NCBI RefSeq assembly: GCF_014647035.1
Contig: NZ_BMOK01000008.1
Span: 92,173 to 156,172, forward strand
Reading direction: 5' to 3'
From: Sporolactobacillus putidus
GTDB lineage: Bacteria; Bacillota; Bacilli; Bacillales; Sporolactobacillaceae
DNA: 64,000 bases
The translations under genes were made by a program, and so were the position numbers. This document shows positions 43,782 through 53,015 of this stretch, piece after piece (the first letter of the stretch is position 1; every line of letters begins with the position of its first letter). The notes beneath the pieces were generated by a model. It searched no databases. It had not been told where the DNA came from and was given only the letters and a program-made list of their open reading frames with translations.

Positions 43782-44621
43782 TTACTTATTTTTGTAGCGC
43801 TCAGTATGGAAAACTTGATAATAGTGTGTTGCCATTTCTTTCATACCCTCGTAAGCATCATTTTCAAGTTTCAAATATGTTTCAGGATTATTTTCTCGAA
43901 CTTTATTAAGAGCAGCGATTGTTATGTCCGTGAAAATATTAATCTTACAAATACCATTCTCTGTAACTCTGGAAAGGTTTTCATCGCCCGTCGAAGAACC
44001 ACCGTGCAGAACTAAGGGAACAGGGACATTTGCCGATAATTCTTTCAATCTATCAAAATTAATATGCGGTGTACCTTTGTAAGTCCCATGAGCAGTTCCT
44101 ATGGACACCGCAAGAGAATCGACGGTAGTCTGATTCACAAAATCAACTGCGGCATCAACCTGTGTATATCTTGTATCACTATCTCCTTCCTCATACTTAG
44201 AACCCGTACCGACATGCCCAATCTCAGCCTCTACAACAACACCTTTACTATGCGCGTAATCAACGACTTCTCGAGTCTTTTTAACATTTTCATCGAAAGG
44301 TTCTTGAGACGCGTCAATCATGACTGATGTAAAACCATTGTCGATAGCATATTTAATAATTGATGAAGTCATCCCATGATCTAAGTGGAGCACAACTGGA
44401 ATATTAACCTTATTCGCATAATACTTTCCAAATTCTGCAGCTTCTTCGGTAGTCATATATGAACAGTGTGATTCAGCACAAGCAAGAATGACCGGTAAAT
44501 CTAAATCTTGAGCAACTTCCAAGTAAGCTTTTAATGAGGCACGACTCCAAAAATTAAAGTGTGGAAATGCAAAATGTTTTTCTTTTGCTGTCTTTAATAA
44601 TTCAGTTGATGTAACAAGCAT
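43782..44621 (-). CDS. Class II ketose-bisphosphate aldolase
   Basis: A 279-residue zinc aldolase of the FbaA/GatY family. The zinc histidines are in LHLDHG, AEIGHVG and VLHGGSS. The phosphate-binding SIGTAHGTYKG and KINIFTDI are also seen. It cleaves a ketose-phosphate into dihydroxyacetone phosphate and an aldehyde. It follows PTS EIIB by 40 bases. No sugar-alcohol dehydrogenase is in the operon, so the imported compound is probably already a ketose or an aldose. The TIM-like enzyme next to it may handle one of the products. Confidence 0.92.
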   Translation of the reverse strand: MLVTSTELLKTAKEKHFAFPHFNFWSRASLKAYLEVAQDLDLPVILACAESHCSYMTTEEAAEFGKYYANKVNIPVVLHLDHGMTSSIIKYAIDNGFTSVMIDASQEPFDENVKKTREVVDYAHSKGVVVEAEIGHVGTGSKYEEGDSDTRYTQVDAAVDFVNQTTVDSLAVSIGTAHGTYKGTPHINFDRLKELSANVPVPLVLHGGSSTGDENLSRVTENGICKINIFTDITIAALNKVRENNPETYLKLENDAYEGMKEMATHYYQVFHTERYKNK

Positions 44622-44661
44622 AAAATGTTACCCCCGATAAGCAATTTTACTTTACCTTTGA

Positions 44662-44952
44662 TTAACTATTTTTTTCAATTTCGGCCTTGATTTTTTCAAA
44701 GACTTTATCAGCACCGATACCGGTTAATAAGGGTACACCGTTAATTACTTTGTCCTTTACATTGTCAGGAACAATTGTTGTGCTGACGACAATATCATAA
44801 TCGTCCAGATGATTTACCTCATCTGCAATTTTGCTTTGATACAGGGTTACTTTTTTATCTAAACCTTCTGCTTTTAAAAATAATTTTACTTTACCTGTAA
44901 CAACAGTACTTGTAGCAACGCCTGTACCACAAACAATCATCAACTTTTTCAT
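44662..44952 (-). CDS. PTS galactitol-family EIIB component
   Basis: A 96-residue EIIB domain with the phosphorylated cysteine in MIVCGTGVATSTVV, the GatB type, and the later VSTTIVPDNV. It carries phosphate from EIIA to the sugar. It lies between the EIIC and aldolase genes. Confidence 0.92.
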   Translation of the reverse strand: MKKLMIVCGTGVATSTVVTGKVKLFLKAEGLDKKVTLYQSKIADEVNHLDDYDIVVSTTIVPDNVKDKVINGVPLLTGIGADKVFEKIKAEIEKNS

Positions 44953-44977
44953 ATTAATCGCTCCTTTTTACGTTATA

Positions 44978-46327
44978 TCAGGATTCTGACGGATCAGATT
45001 CATCCTGAGAAACTTTTCTAATTTTGTTAAAGTAGATTAATCCAGCAAATACGACAACTCCTATTACAGAAATACCACCCCAACTAATCACTTTTCCTAA
45101 TCCGACGATAATCCATGTTGTCCAAACACCGCCGTCACTTAACACGCTGATCGAATGACTGCCATGTAAATTGAAATTTGCTGCAATAGCAGCTTTTGTA
45201 ATCAACGGTGCAGCCCAAGAAGCAACATACAGACTTGCCGCAATGTTAATTGCGCCGCCAATTACTGTTCTAAAAATATCGCCTCTGAAGACAGCAGCCA
45301 TTAATGCAATCATGAAAGGAATTGTTGCTAAATCTCCGAAAGGAAGCACTTTATTTCCCGGAAGAATTACAGCAATAAGTAATGTTAGCGGTACCAAAAT
45401 TAATGATGAAGAAAGCACCGATGATTGACCTACGGCCAGTGCACTATCCATACCAATAAACAAGTTTCGACCAGGAAATCTCTTTTGAACAAAATCATTA
45501 GCCCCTTCGGAAATTGGGGTTAGGCCTTCCATCAATAGGGCAACCATTCTAGGCATCAACATCATAACTGCACCGGTGTTGACAGCTAATTGCAGTGTTC
45601 CGCCAATTGGATACTTTGCTAAGATTCCGATGATCAGGCCGATAATTACACCCATAACTGTCGAATCACCAAAGACACCCAGCCTTTTTTGTACCGTTTC
45701 CGGATCAAGTTTGATTTTGTTGATTCCAGGAATGTGATCAAATAACCAATTGAGTGGTAATGCTAATAAGAAACCAGGTGCCGAAGCTCCATGCGGAAAA
45801 GTAATGTTTGGCAAACCATAGTATTTTTGTACTGTTCTAGAACTCATATCAGCTAACAAATAAAGCAGCGCAGCATGAATCACCATCGTATATATCCCTA
45901 ACCAGAAATTCTGAGATACCGCATAAACAAGAGATCCCGTGAAAGCAATATGCCAATAATTCCATACGTCAACGTCCAGTGTTTTCGTCAGGCCTAAAAA
46001 CAACAGAATTACATTTGCAATAATGCCAACCGGAATGGCCATGCTCCCCAGAACCGTACCATAAGCAATTGCTGATGCCGCAGGCCATCCAACATCAATC
46101 GAGCTTAGACTAAGGCCATAATTTTTAACCATTGCTTGTGCTGCCGGGCCAAGATTTGTGGTTAAAAGGCTGATTACTAAATTCAAACCAACAAATCCAA
46201 TACCAACAGTTAAACCAGCTTTAAAAGCCTTACCGGGTCTAATTCTCAAGATAAGCGCAAAGATGAAAAGCAGTACGGGAAGCATAACACTTGCTCCTAA
46301 ACTGACAAACCATTGAATTGCAGCCAT
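44978..46327 (-). CDS. PTS galactitol-family EIIC component
   Basis: A 449-residue integral membrane transporter of the GatC family. It has PVLLFIFALILRIRPGKAFKAG at the start of the first helices (split here by helix 1), the conserved GLTVGIGFVGLNLVISLL, VPLTLLIAVILPGNKVLPFGDLA and a C-terminal helix ending in charged residues. The ATG at 46327 follows GGAGG; six further codons upstream lack a site. Substrates of this family include galactitol, and other polyols and ketoses in Bacillota. Confidence 0.92.
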   Translation of the reverse strand: MAAIQWFVSLGASVMLPVLLFIFALILRIRPGKAFKAGLTVGIGFVGLNLVISLLTTNLGPAAQAMVKNYGLSLSSIDVGWPAASAIAYGTVLGSMAIPVGIIANVILLFLGLTKTLDVDVWNYWHIAFTGSLVYAVSQNFWLGIYTMVIHAALLYLLADMSSRTVQKYYGLPNITFPHGASAPGFLLALPLNWLFDHIPGINKIKLDPETVQKRLGVFGDSTVMGVIIGLIIGILAKYPIGGTLQLAVNTGAVMMLMPRMVALLMEGLTPISEGANDFVQKRFPGRNLFIGMDSALAVGQSSVLSSSLILVPLTLLIAVILPGNKVLPFGDLATIPFMIALMAAVFRGDIFRTVIGGAINIAASLYVASWAAPLITKAAIAANFNLHGSHSISVLSDGGVWTTWIIVGLGKVISWGGISVIGVVVFAGLIYFNKIRKVSQDESDPSES

Positions 46328-46365
46328 ATAAATTCCTCCAAACAATTTAATATTTATTATTTAAA

Positions 46366-46821
46366 TCACTTAATGCCAGCTTGTTTCATCACTTCAATAA
46401 AATTCTCAACACTATCACATGTTTGTAATTGACTAACCAAATGTTCATTTTGAAAAAGCGCTACCAATTTTTGCAACATTTCAAGTTGATCGTTTGCATT
46501 TTTTAGGCATAACATAAAAATCATGCTAACATCCACTTTTCCAACATTACTTCCCATTTCTCTAAATTCCACTGGTTTAGCGAGTGACAAAAAACCTAAC
46601 TGTGATACAATCACTTTATCGCTGTCTGTATGAGGAATAGCAATGCCCAGCCCATTGACATTTAACCCCGTAGGATAGTTTCTCTCACGCTCCAGAATCC
46701 CGTCCAAAAATTTATTGGTCACGAGTTTTCTTTTTAAAAATTCATCAGCTAATAATTTTAAGGCATTGCCACGATCAGTAGCTGACTGATTGAATAGAAT
46801 AATTTCTCGATCAAAGTACAT
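46366..46821 (-). CDS. PTS EIIA component (PTS_EIIA_2 family)
   Basis: A 151-residue EIIA protein with the phosphoryl-accepting histidine in LGIAIPHTDSD. It resembles GatA-type EIIA proteins and probably serves the EIIBC pair encoded next. The ATG at 46821 has GGGGG at good spacing; a TTG six bases upstream is less likely. Confidence 0.9.
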   Translation of the reverse strand: MYFDREIILFNQSATDRGNALKLLADEFLKRKLVTNKFLDGILERERNYPTGLNVNGLGIAIPHTDSDKVIVSQLGFLSLAKPVEFREMGSNVGKVDVSMIFMLCLKNANDQLEMLQKLVALFQNEHLVSQLQTCDSVENFIEVMKQAGIK

Positions 46822-46846
46822 AATCAAAGCCCCCGATGGTTTAAAT

Positions 46847-47308
46847 TTACTCGTTTTCAGTCAGTAAACGGATAACTTCGTGTTTCGTACCGGCGCTTTT
46901 TAATTTATTTATTAATTCTTCATCCGCAAGTTTGGATACTACTTGTTGCATTTGATGAATTCTAAAATCGTTCATCCTATTACTGTTGATTGCTAATAAA
47001 ACAATCACTCTTATCGGTACATCATCAGGCGTTGCCCATTGAACATCATGCTGACTTATACCGATTGCAAGAATAGATCTTGAAACAACTTTTGATTCGC
47101 CATGTGGAATCACTAACCCAAAACCCAGTGCTGTGGATCCATTCTTTTCTCTGCTTATTATACTTTTTATGAAATCGTTTTCATTTTTAATATAGTTATG
47201 ATCGGCAAGCATTTTCGTTAGCTCAGTAAGTGCTTCGTGCTTACGTGTCGCATGCAAATGAACCGTTATTAAATCAACATTCAATACTCCGTATGTTTTA
47301 TTTTCCAT
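46847..47308 (-). CDS. Second PTS EIIA protein, overlapping the regulator gene
   Basis: A 153-residue PTS_EIIA_2 protein with histidine in LVIPHGES and the preceding STALGFGL. It overlaps the end of the regulator gene by 11 bases, which indicates coupling. In the regulator at 15183-17171 this domain is fused at the C-terminus, so this small gene is probably the regulator's detached EIIA domain, although it could also supply phosphate to the transporter. Two EIIA genes in one operon support the first view. Confidence 0.9.
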   Translation of the reverse strand: MENKTYGVLNVDLITVHLHATRKHEALTELTKMLADHNYIKNENDFIKSIISREKNGSTALGFGLVIPHGESKVVSRSILAIGISQHDVQWATPDDVPIRVIVLLAINSNRMNDFRIHQMQQVVSKLADEELINKLKSAGTKHEVIRLLTENE

Positions 47309-48788
47309 GTCTGTGATCTCTCAATAATTCTTTTAGACGTTCCTTATCCTTATTTGTAAACATTGCACTGACTAATAGTTTGGGTATACCCTTAGGCGTC
47401 CGTACGTCTACAGTGGTTAAAATCAAGTCAATATTTTTGTATTTATCGATGTCTTTTTGGTATTTGGCTGTCGATATAACATCTATGATATCCAATTCCC
47501 GAAAATATTTTTTGACCTTAACCTTTAATAGTTCCGAAGTTCCTACACCACTTGTACACATAATCAATACTTTTTGTTGGGTGTTCCCTTGTTCAATATA
47601 TTTTGCAAAATACAGTACAATAAACCCGCTCTCATCTTCATTGATTTTTTCAATATCAAAAATTTTCTCAGCTTTATTTGAAATCGTAACGATATCCTTG
47701 AGTAATTTTCCATATTCAAGTTTAATCTCATTTAGAAGATTATTTTTGATATATATATGATTATTGATTCGGTTCAGCATTGGCTTAATATGATTAGCCA
47801 AGTCGTTTTTAACAGTATCATAATTGATATTTAAATGCTCTAACTCATTTATTGCCGTTACATAATACTTTGTGACCTTTTTAACAAGATCCGGCACTTC
47901 GCTACTTTGAACCCCGTCTTGATCAAATCTGGTAGAAACGAGATACTGTAATAAATAAAGCGATTCGATCGTTGGTATCTTTGAATTTAAGTAACTGCTC
48001 GTATTGGAAATAACTTTTTCTGCAACAATGTATAATTGTTTATTGTTTCTTGTTAAATCCCTTTGCTTATCATCCAAAGGTGCCTGCTCACTTTCATATA
48101 CCTTCCCTTCACGAAATCGAGTAATTAATATATACAAGTGAGAAAAAATATTGACATTATATGGATAAGGTATGGTTAAATCCAGGGCACGCTCTATTTT
48201 TTCCAGCTGAGAAATAATAAATTCTTCATCATATGGATTTAATTCATGCAAGTCAGATGTAAAGTCACGCAAATTATCCGCATCAAATAGGTTCATCTTC
48301 AAAATTGTTACGTTTATCGCTTTCCGAATATCAATTTCAGTACCTGTAATAGATATGGATTTACCTTTACGTGATAGATCAATATGGTACTCTTTTAATA
48401 TCTTTGTAATAACAGAAAGATCATTGTCAATTGAAGAATCACTAACAAAATACTTTTGATAAACGTTTTCCATGCTCACTGGAAAAGGCGATCTAAAAAG
48501 TAAGTTTAAAATGACGCTGTTTCTTCGCTCGATTGGCGTATAGTCTAAAAAATCGCTATTTTTATTATTCCTCTCCTTTATGTAATTTTCGTAATTGATT
48601 CTGAAACCACGTCCTCTTGATGATTCAATAATGTCACCGCAACTCGATAAATCGTTAATATTTTTAATTGTCCGGTATACGGTTTTAGATGATATGTCTG
48701 CAAGATTCGCAATTTCACTAGCAATTACGTAATCGTTTTTTTGTAAAAGAATATCAGTTAGGGCCTGTTCTCTTTTACTTAATTGCAT
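47298..48788 (-). CDS. PRD-containing transcriptional regulator without EIIA
   Basis: A 496-residue regulator with an N-terminal HTH_11 domain (LSKREQALTDILL, ASEIANLADISSKTVYR), a second Mga-like DNA-binding helix region (about 85-145), two PRD domains (about 185-390) and a C-terminal EIIB-Gat-like domain with its cysteine in VLIMCTSGVGTSELL. The chain stops before the EIIA domain, which is encoded separately downstream. It heads the operon and probably activates it. The ATG at 48788 has GAGG upstream; a GTG nine bases earlier is possible. Confidence 0.9.
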   Translation of the reverse strand: MQLSKREQALTDILLQKNDYVIASEIANLADISSKTVYRTIKNINDLSSCGDIIESSRGRGFRINYENYIKERNNKNSDFLDYTPIERRNSVILNLLFRSPFPVSMENVYQKYFVSDSSIDNDLSVITKILKEYHIDLSRKGKSISITGTEIDIRKAINVTILKMNLFDADNLRDFTSDLHELNPYDEEFIISQLEKIERALDLTIPYPYNVNIFSHLYILITRFREGKVYESEQAPLDDKQRDLTRNNKQLYIVAEKVISNTSSYLNSKIPTIESLYLLQYLVSTRFDQDGVQSSEVPDLVKKVTKYYVTAINELEHLNINYDTVKNDLANHIKPMLNRINNHIYIKNNLLNEIKLEYGKLLKDIVTISNKAEKIFDIEKINEDESGFIVLYFAKYIEQGNTQQKVLIMCTSGVGTSELLKVKVKKYFRELDIIDVISTAKYQKDIDKYKNIDLILTTVDVRTPKGIPKLLVSAMFTNKDKERLKELLRDHRHGK

Positions 48789-49220
48789 GTCTACCACCTC
48801 ACATGTTTATTGTATAATGATTATTGGAAGCGAAACCATTACTCTATGTCCACAGCAATGGACAATATGTTGCTCAACCTCTTTGATGCATCCGGATGAT
48901 ATCTTAAAAAGAACATCCATATGCTCATTAATTCTTTTATCGACATAAGCATCCTTATTAATAATATAATACTTTTTCACTATTATTTTTACATTATTAT
49001 CCATAAAAGTATAAAAAAAGAAAAACATCTTTTGTCCGCAAGATGTCTTCTTTAAACCGTATATATATACCAGTTACCACAATTAAGGAGCTCCTATTTG
49101 TAAGGCAAACGGGGAAAAGCGAGGCGGGTCTTTTAAATTAAGGCTTAAGAATCGTGACTCCTGTTCTTGGTTAAGAAATTTCGGAAACACCCAGGAGCTG
49201 TCTATTCGTCTACAAATCTT
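48789..49220. other. Upstream region of the second PTS operon
   Basis: A 432-bp AT-rich region that must hold the promoter of the regulator and PTS operon. I saw no cre box or antiterminator-like stem. A 73-residue frame in it lacks a ribosome binding site and reads as low complexity. A 7-bp inverted repeat (AGCTCCT ... AGGAGCT) spans 49090-49200 and is probably fortuitous. Confidence 0.4.
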
Positions 49221-49568
49221 TCATTTACTGTCATCATATTTTTGTCTGTACTGTTCTATAATTTTTCTTGATTCATTTAATTCTTTCATTACCCTGTAAG
49301 GCTTACTAATCACCCGAAAAGGCAATTTTCTAAGAAAGATACTAAGATCTTGCCTGTACTCATTCGTGATTCTTGCTGGTTTTGTTGAGATCTTTTTGTA
49401 CAATTCCTTATAAAATTCCTTCACAACATCAATTTCAAGATCAATAGCATGATGGCACTGCTGACATTCTATTTGAGCAATTTGATCATTAATGTAGACT
49501 ATTTTATGTGGCGTTTCATGATCGCAATTCGAGCAGAACAAAACAGCTTCCATTTCATGTTTTTTCAT
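49221..49568 (-). CDS. Small zinc-ribbon protein (Bh-like)
   Basis: A 115-residue protein with two CxxC pairs, CSNCDHETPH and CQQCHHAI, forming a zinc ribbon at the N-terminus, then a basic helical tail. It resembles small Bacillus proteins of the Bh type whose role is not known. The ATG at 49568 has AAGGAGG; a longer frame does not. It stands alone. Confidence 0.75.
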   Translation of the reverse strand: MKKHEMEAVLFCSNCDHETPHKIVYINDQIAQIECQQCHHAIDLEIDVVKEFYKELYKKISTKPARITNEYRQDLSIFLRKLPFRVISKPYRVMKELNESRKIIEQYRQKYDDSK

Positions 49569-49770
49569 TCTAATCTTCCTCCTTGTAAACTGTATAAGTT
49601 TTATAGGGCTCATTTAATTACTTATTAAGAGCATACAATCTTTCAATCTAACAGTAATAGTCTATAAATTATTTTTATAATCCTCATAATTATTTTAACA
49701 CCGAATCATGCTTGTTTTCTTACAAATCAATGAGAGGTAACCGTTATGTACTCGAGCTAATCTAACTTTT

Positions 49771-50442
49771 TTAATAAAAAAGTTGATACTCTATTTTTGA
49801 TTCTTCAACAAACTTGCCGGCTCTCAATTTGAAAAATCTGGCTCTGTTTATTGTTTGCGGATTACCGTTTGGGCAAAGATGATAAGAGTACTTTCCGTCT
49901 TTGAGAAATGTCTCGTTATTCTCTCCCTTTCCCAGTAGAGCTTGTCCTTTCAATGTCTCCACATAACTGTGTATTGTTTTAATCATAAAGTCATATTCTT
50001 CTTTGTCCTGAATGTTGGCAGGAATACCGCCCGTCCCAAGAAAAACATAGTCTGCTGCGTCTATTGAACTATATATTTCTCTTAAGTTCAGTGTTAATTG
50101 CCTATAATAAAATCGTTTTGAAACGTTAATAGTTTCATCCAATGTATCATGCAGCTCTGACGAATTTGATCGACAAAATGGAAAGACATTTACTACACTG
50201 AAGGAACCAATGCACAAACTTCTTAGATCAAAATAAGAGATGTGTGCAAGTTTATTTACTGTTCTATCGGAAAAGAATCGATTCGCCTTACTGGGATTCA
50301 TTAATATGAACAGAAGATTGTTATGATATTCAATGTTCAAATTTGCTTTCAAAATTAATCTTGTTCTGATCTCAGTATGCGATAAGCTTACAAATTTACA
50401 TTTTGCTGGTGTAATAACATAATCAGGATAAGATAGATTCAC
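49771..50442 (-). CDS. DUF1643 family protein
   Basis: A 223-residue protein of the DUF1643 family, which is common in phages, islands and accessory DNA and has no settled role. The diagnostic LLFILMNPSKANRFFSDRTV segment is clear, and SVVNVFPFCRSN and FLGTGG follow the usual order. It starts with GTG after AAGGGGCGG. A second, distinct DUF1643 protein is encoded at 53016-53534, on the other side of the sigma factor. Confidence 0.8.
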   Translation of the reverse strand: MNLSYPDYVITPAKCKFVSLSHTEIRTRLILKANLNIEYHNNLLFILMNPSKANRFFSDRTVNKLAHISYFDLRSLCIGSFSVVNVFPFCRSNSSELHDTLDETINVSKRFYYRQLTLNLREIYSSIDAADYVFLGTGGIPANIQDKEEYDFMIKTIHSYVETLKGQALLGKGENNETFLKDGKYSYHLCPNGNPQTINRARFFKLRAGKFVEESKIEYQLFY

Positions 50443-51432
50443 AAGTTATCCGCCCCTTAGATGAATATTATCTTTTAAAAGTAAGACTCTAGTATTCCTC
50501 ATAAATCCTGCTAAATCAATCTTTTTTAATATATTCAGCAAGCCCCGTCTAATTATCAGCGCTCACCACGCAGAATGACAGCCACCTATGGAAAAGTAAA
50601 TTTCAATGCACCGCGTCTGAATCCAATACGCTTTTCTTGTCCCTTCTGCCACATCTCTATGTCGGTTCGAATGCATCGGAAATTCAACATAAGGCACAAG
50701 TTCCCTTAATCAATCTTCTTTCGTCCGACGTGGATAGAATGATGCGGATCCGTTTTGTATAATGGCTCAGTATCCCCTTACGAACCATCTTCCTGATATA
50801 ACTTACTCAATGAATCGGGTGCGCGGTGCAGGTACAGGCTCATTTCTCTGATTGTGAAATGTCTAAATGTACAAAGTGTAACAATAAGTCTCTCCATTTA
50901 ATCGCGGAGAGTCTTTTCCTTTGACGAGCTATTTCAGTCATCTTCCAAAGTTGATCTTGCTCTACATCTGTATTAATTTCGGAGCTCTACTTTAATTTCT
51001 AAGCTCTACATGTTAATTCCAAAGATCTGCCCAAAAACTTCGGAACTTGGATCATTCTGGTTAGTATCTAACGATTAATTTATCCGGTCAGCTTCATAAT
51101 ACATTATTCGCCATTTTCTGCCCTATTCCTTTTTCAAGGAGATGAATATCATCTGCCTTTAAACTACTTTAACCTCTCAAAACACCCTCAATTGTGAACA
51201 ACTCGGACACATTTTCCCAAAATATTTTCAACAATTGAAAAAATAATCGACATTTCCCGACGTTCCCTGCTATATAAATAGTAAGAGGCCTTTTTTACCA
51301 ATCCAGTAAACCTTTTCTCCCCACTGTCGCACTGACAAAGTTATTCGGGCGGTCATTTCCCTCTTCCCAAATGAGCAGGACAGCTCCCATCATCGCTGTT
51401 ATAAAGTACTAGCCAATGAAAGGAATTTGCCC
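50443..51432. other. Gene-free region of about 1 kb with a degenerate short repeat
   Basis: No supported gene. At about 50968-51035 a 21-25 base unit recurs three to four times (AGCTCTACTTTAATTTC-like), which looks like a worn tandem repeat. Around 50550-50800 the minus strand has a fragmentary coding look (frames ending in YFSIGGCHSAW) but stop codons break it, so it may be a decayed gene. The region must also include the sigma factor promoter. Confidence 0.4.
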
Positions 51433-52005
51433 ATGTCTTATTCGCAGACCATGCCGTCAGTCCATCTGTCCAAAGATCGTGCCTTTGAAGCTTTGTTCGA
51501 AAAGTATCGTCCGCTGATCTACTCGTCTGTCTATCATTGCGTATACGGCCAAGCTTGGCGGTCTCATGGATACGACCTTGAAGATCTGATCCAAGAGGCA
51601 AGATTCGCGCTCTGGCGTACCGCTGAGGGCTTCGACTTCAGTAAAGTGCCTGTTGGAAAAGAGCCGGACGCCGTTTTCCTCTCCTATCTCCGCAAGACCA
51701 TTAACAGACGGCTTCTCCTCTGCATAAAGAGATCACGGAATCTGACCAAACACCAAATTCTTTTTGAAAACAATGAGATCCCGGAACGATCGACCGATCC
51801 TAATCCTCTCCTCGATTGGGAGACCTTGCGTCTCATCACTGCTTCTTTCACTCCGCACGAACGTGAATTTTACCATCTTTATATTGACCTCGGTTATTCA
51901 ATCAACGAGATTGCGGAACGGCTGGGCGTCTGCCGAAACACCATTACCAACTGGAAAAGAGAGATTTTCGCAAAAATCAGGCGGGAAATCAAGCAAAGCG
52001 TTTAA
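51433..52005 (+). CDS. Orphan sigma-70-like factor (region 2 and region 4)
   Basis: A 190-residue protein with region 2 (FEALFEKYRPLIYSSV, YDLEDLIQEARFALWR, FLSYLRKTINRRL) and region 4 (LTASFTPHEREFYHLY-like ITASFTPHEREF, YSINEIAERLGVCRNTITN). The layout is that of ComX/SigH-like or phage-type alternative sigma factors. The ATG has a GAAAGGA site. It is followed 42 bases later by an unassigned gene that may be co-expressed. It could steer transcription in competence, stress or a mobile element; none of these is proven. Confidence 0.82.
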   Translation: MSYSQTMPSVHLSKDRAFEALFEKYRPLIYSSVYHCVYGQAWRSHGYDLEDLIQEARFALWRTAEGFDFSKVPVGKEPDAVFLSYLRKTINRRLLLCIKRSRNLTKHQILFENNEIPERSTDPNPLLDWETLRLITASFTPHEREFYHLYIDLGYSINEIAERLGVCRNTITNWKREIFAKIRREIKQSV

Positions 52006-52047
52006 ACCAGTCGTTTATTAAAGACTATAGAAAGAGGCGGTTCGATT

Positions 52048-52509
52048 ATGGGTTATCAAGTCGGTGAGTTGGCCGTTGAGTTTATTAAATCAAGATGCAA
52101 CGTATACAAAAGAAAGGGGTTTGAAATTGTTCTGAGCAAAGAGCACAAGCTTGATCATCACGCGTTTGTCGATGACAAGTTTGTCAGTCTGCTCGGCCGT
52201 GAATGGATGAACGATGAGGAAAAGATGGAGATTGCCATTAAGGAGCTCAAAGACCTGATTCTTCATTTAAAAAATCTCATTGGCAAGACATTTTCACCAT
52301 CACAGTTGGACTCTGAATGCAAGTTCTTCGTCGGATGCCAAGCTCGTATTCGACCTAACAATTGGCAACAAGTCTCGGAAAAACAACAAATTACCTGCTC
52401 CAAAAAAGGATTTACAAAACCCGCGAGCTTCAGAGTTCACTTTGATGTACTTGTGGAGGCAGGCTTTGAGGAAAGTGTGCTTATCGTGACACAGATTGAG
52501 AGAGTATAA
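52048..52509 (+). CDS. Hypothetical partner gene of the sigma factor
   Basis: A 153-residue soluble protein, fairly charged, starting MGYQVGELAVEFIKSR and ending VLIVTQIERV. A helical segment (EEKMEIAIKELKDLILHLKNLIG) lies in the middle and two cysteines (CKFFVGC) follow. The ribosome binding site AAAGAGGCGG is near. It lies 42 bases after the sigma factor and before a terminator, so it is probably in the same operon. I do not recognise the family. Confidence 0.7.
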   Translation: MGYQVGELAVEFIKSRCNVYKRKGFEIVLSKEHKLDHHAFVDDKFVSLLGREWMNDEEKMEIAIKELKDLILHLKNLIGKTFSPSQLDSECKFFVGCQARIRPNNWQQVSEKQQITCSKKGFTKPASFRVHFDVLVEAGFEESVLIVTQIERV

Positions 52510-52538
52510 TAAACCGATCTTTGAAAAATGATTATATG

Positions 52539-52565
52539 ACCCCAAAATCATTTGGGGTTTTTATT
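52539..52565 (+). terminator. Terminator of the sigma factor operon
   Basis: ACCCCAAA and TTTGGGGT pair around ATCA, followed by a run of T. It lies about 30 bases after the stop codon. Confidence 0.8.
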
Positions 52566-53015
52566 TATCCAAATTTTGAAATCGATAGTATTTATTATGA
52601 TAATGCTCTTGCCAATATGGCTTTATCAACCCAGAGGTTTTACCCCTTAATTTATTTTTTGCATCGTTTCACTTAGATCATAATATTTTATTTAGAGTGA
52701 GATATAGTATGGTGATCAGTTGAAGTATTTTGTGGGGATCAAGTCTTTTTTTGTGTAAATTCATCTCAGGAAACCAGCCGAGTATACTCAAAAAATAGCT
52801 TTATAAAGCCATTCTTGGAATTTGTGTATCTATCAACTGTCGAACTTGAATTTGCGCCTACTTTCAAAAACACATGCAAGAAACTTTGATAGAAGAAACT
52901 ACAAACTATTGTGGAACGCTAAGTGAGCATAACCGGTTTCAGTCCAATAGTTTCTTTCTTGTCATGTACTCAGGCAGAATAAATAGATTCTCCGAAACTA
53001 TTTTCCAAAATGAGA
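52566..53015. other. Intergenic region
   Basis: 450 AT-rich bases between the terminator and the convergent DUF1643 gene. No gene, repeat or regulatory element was recognised. Confidence 0.4.

Noticed and set aside
48807..49028. 73-residue ORF upstream of the second PTS regulator
   Set aside because: AT-rich, low-complexity start and end, no ribosome binding site; it lies where the operon promoter is expected.
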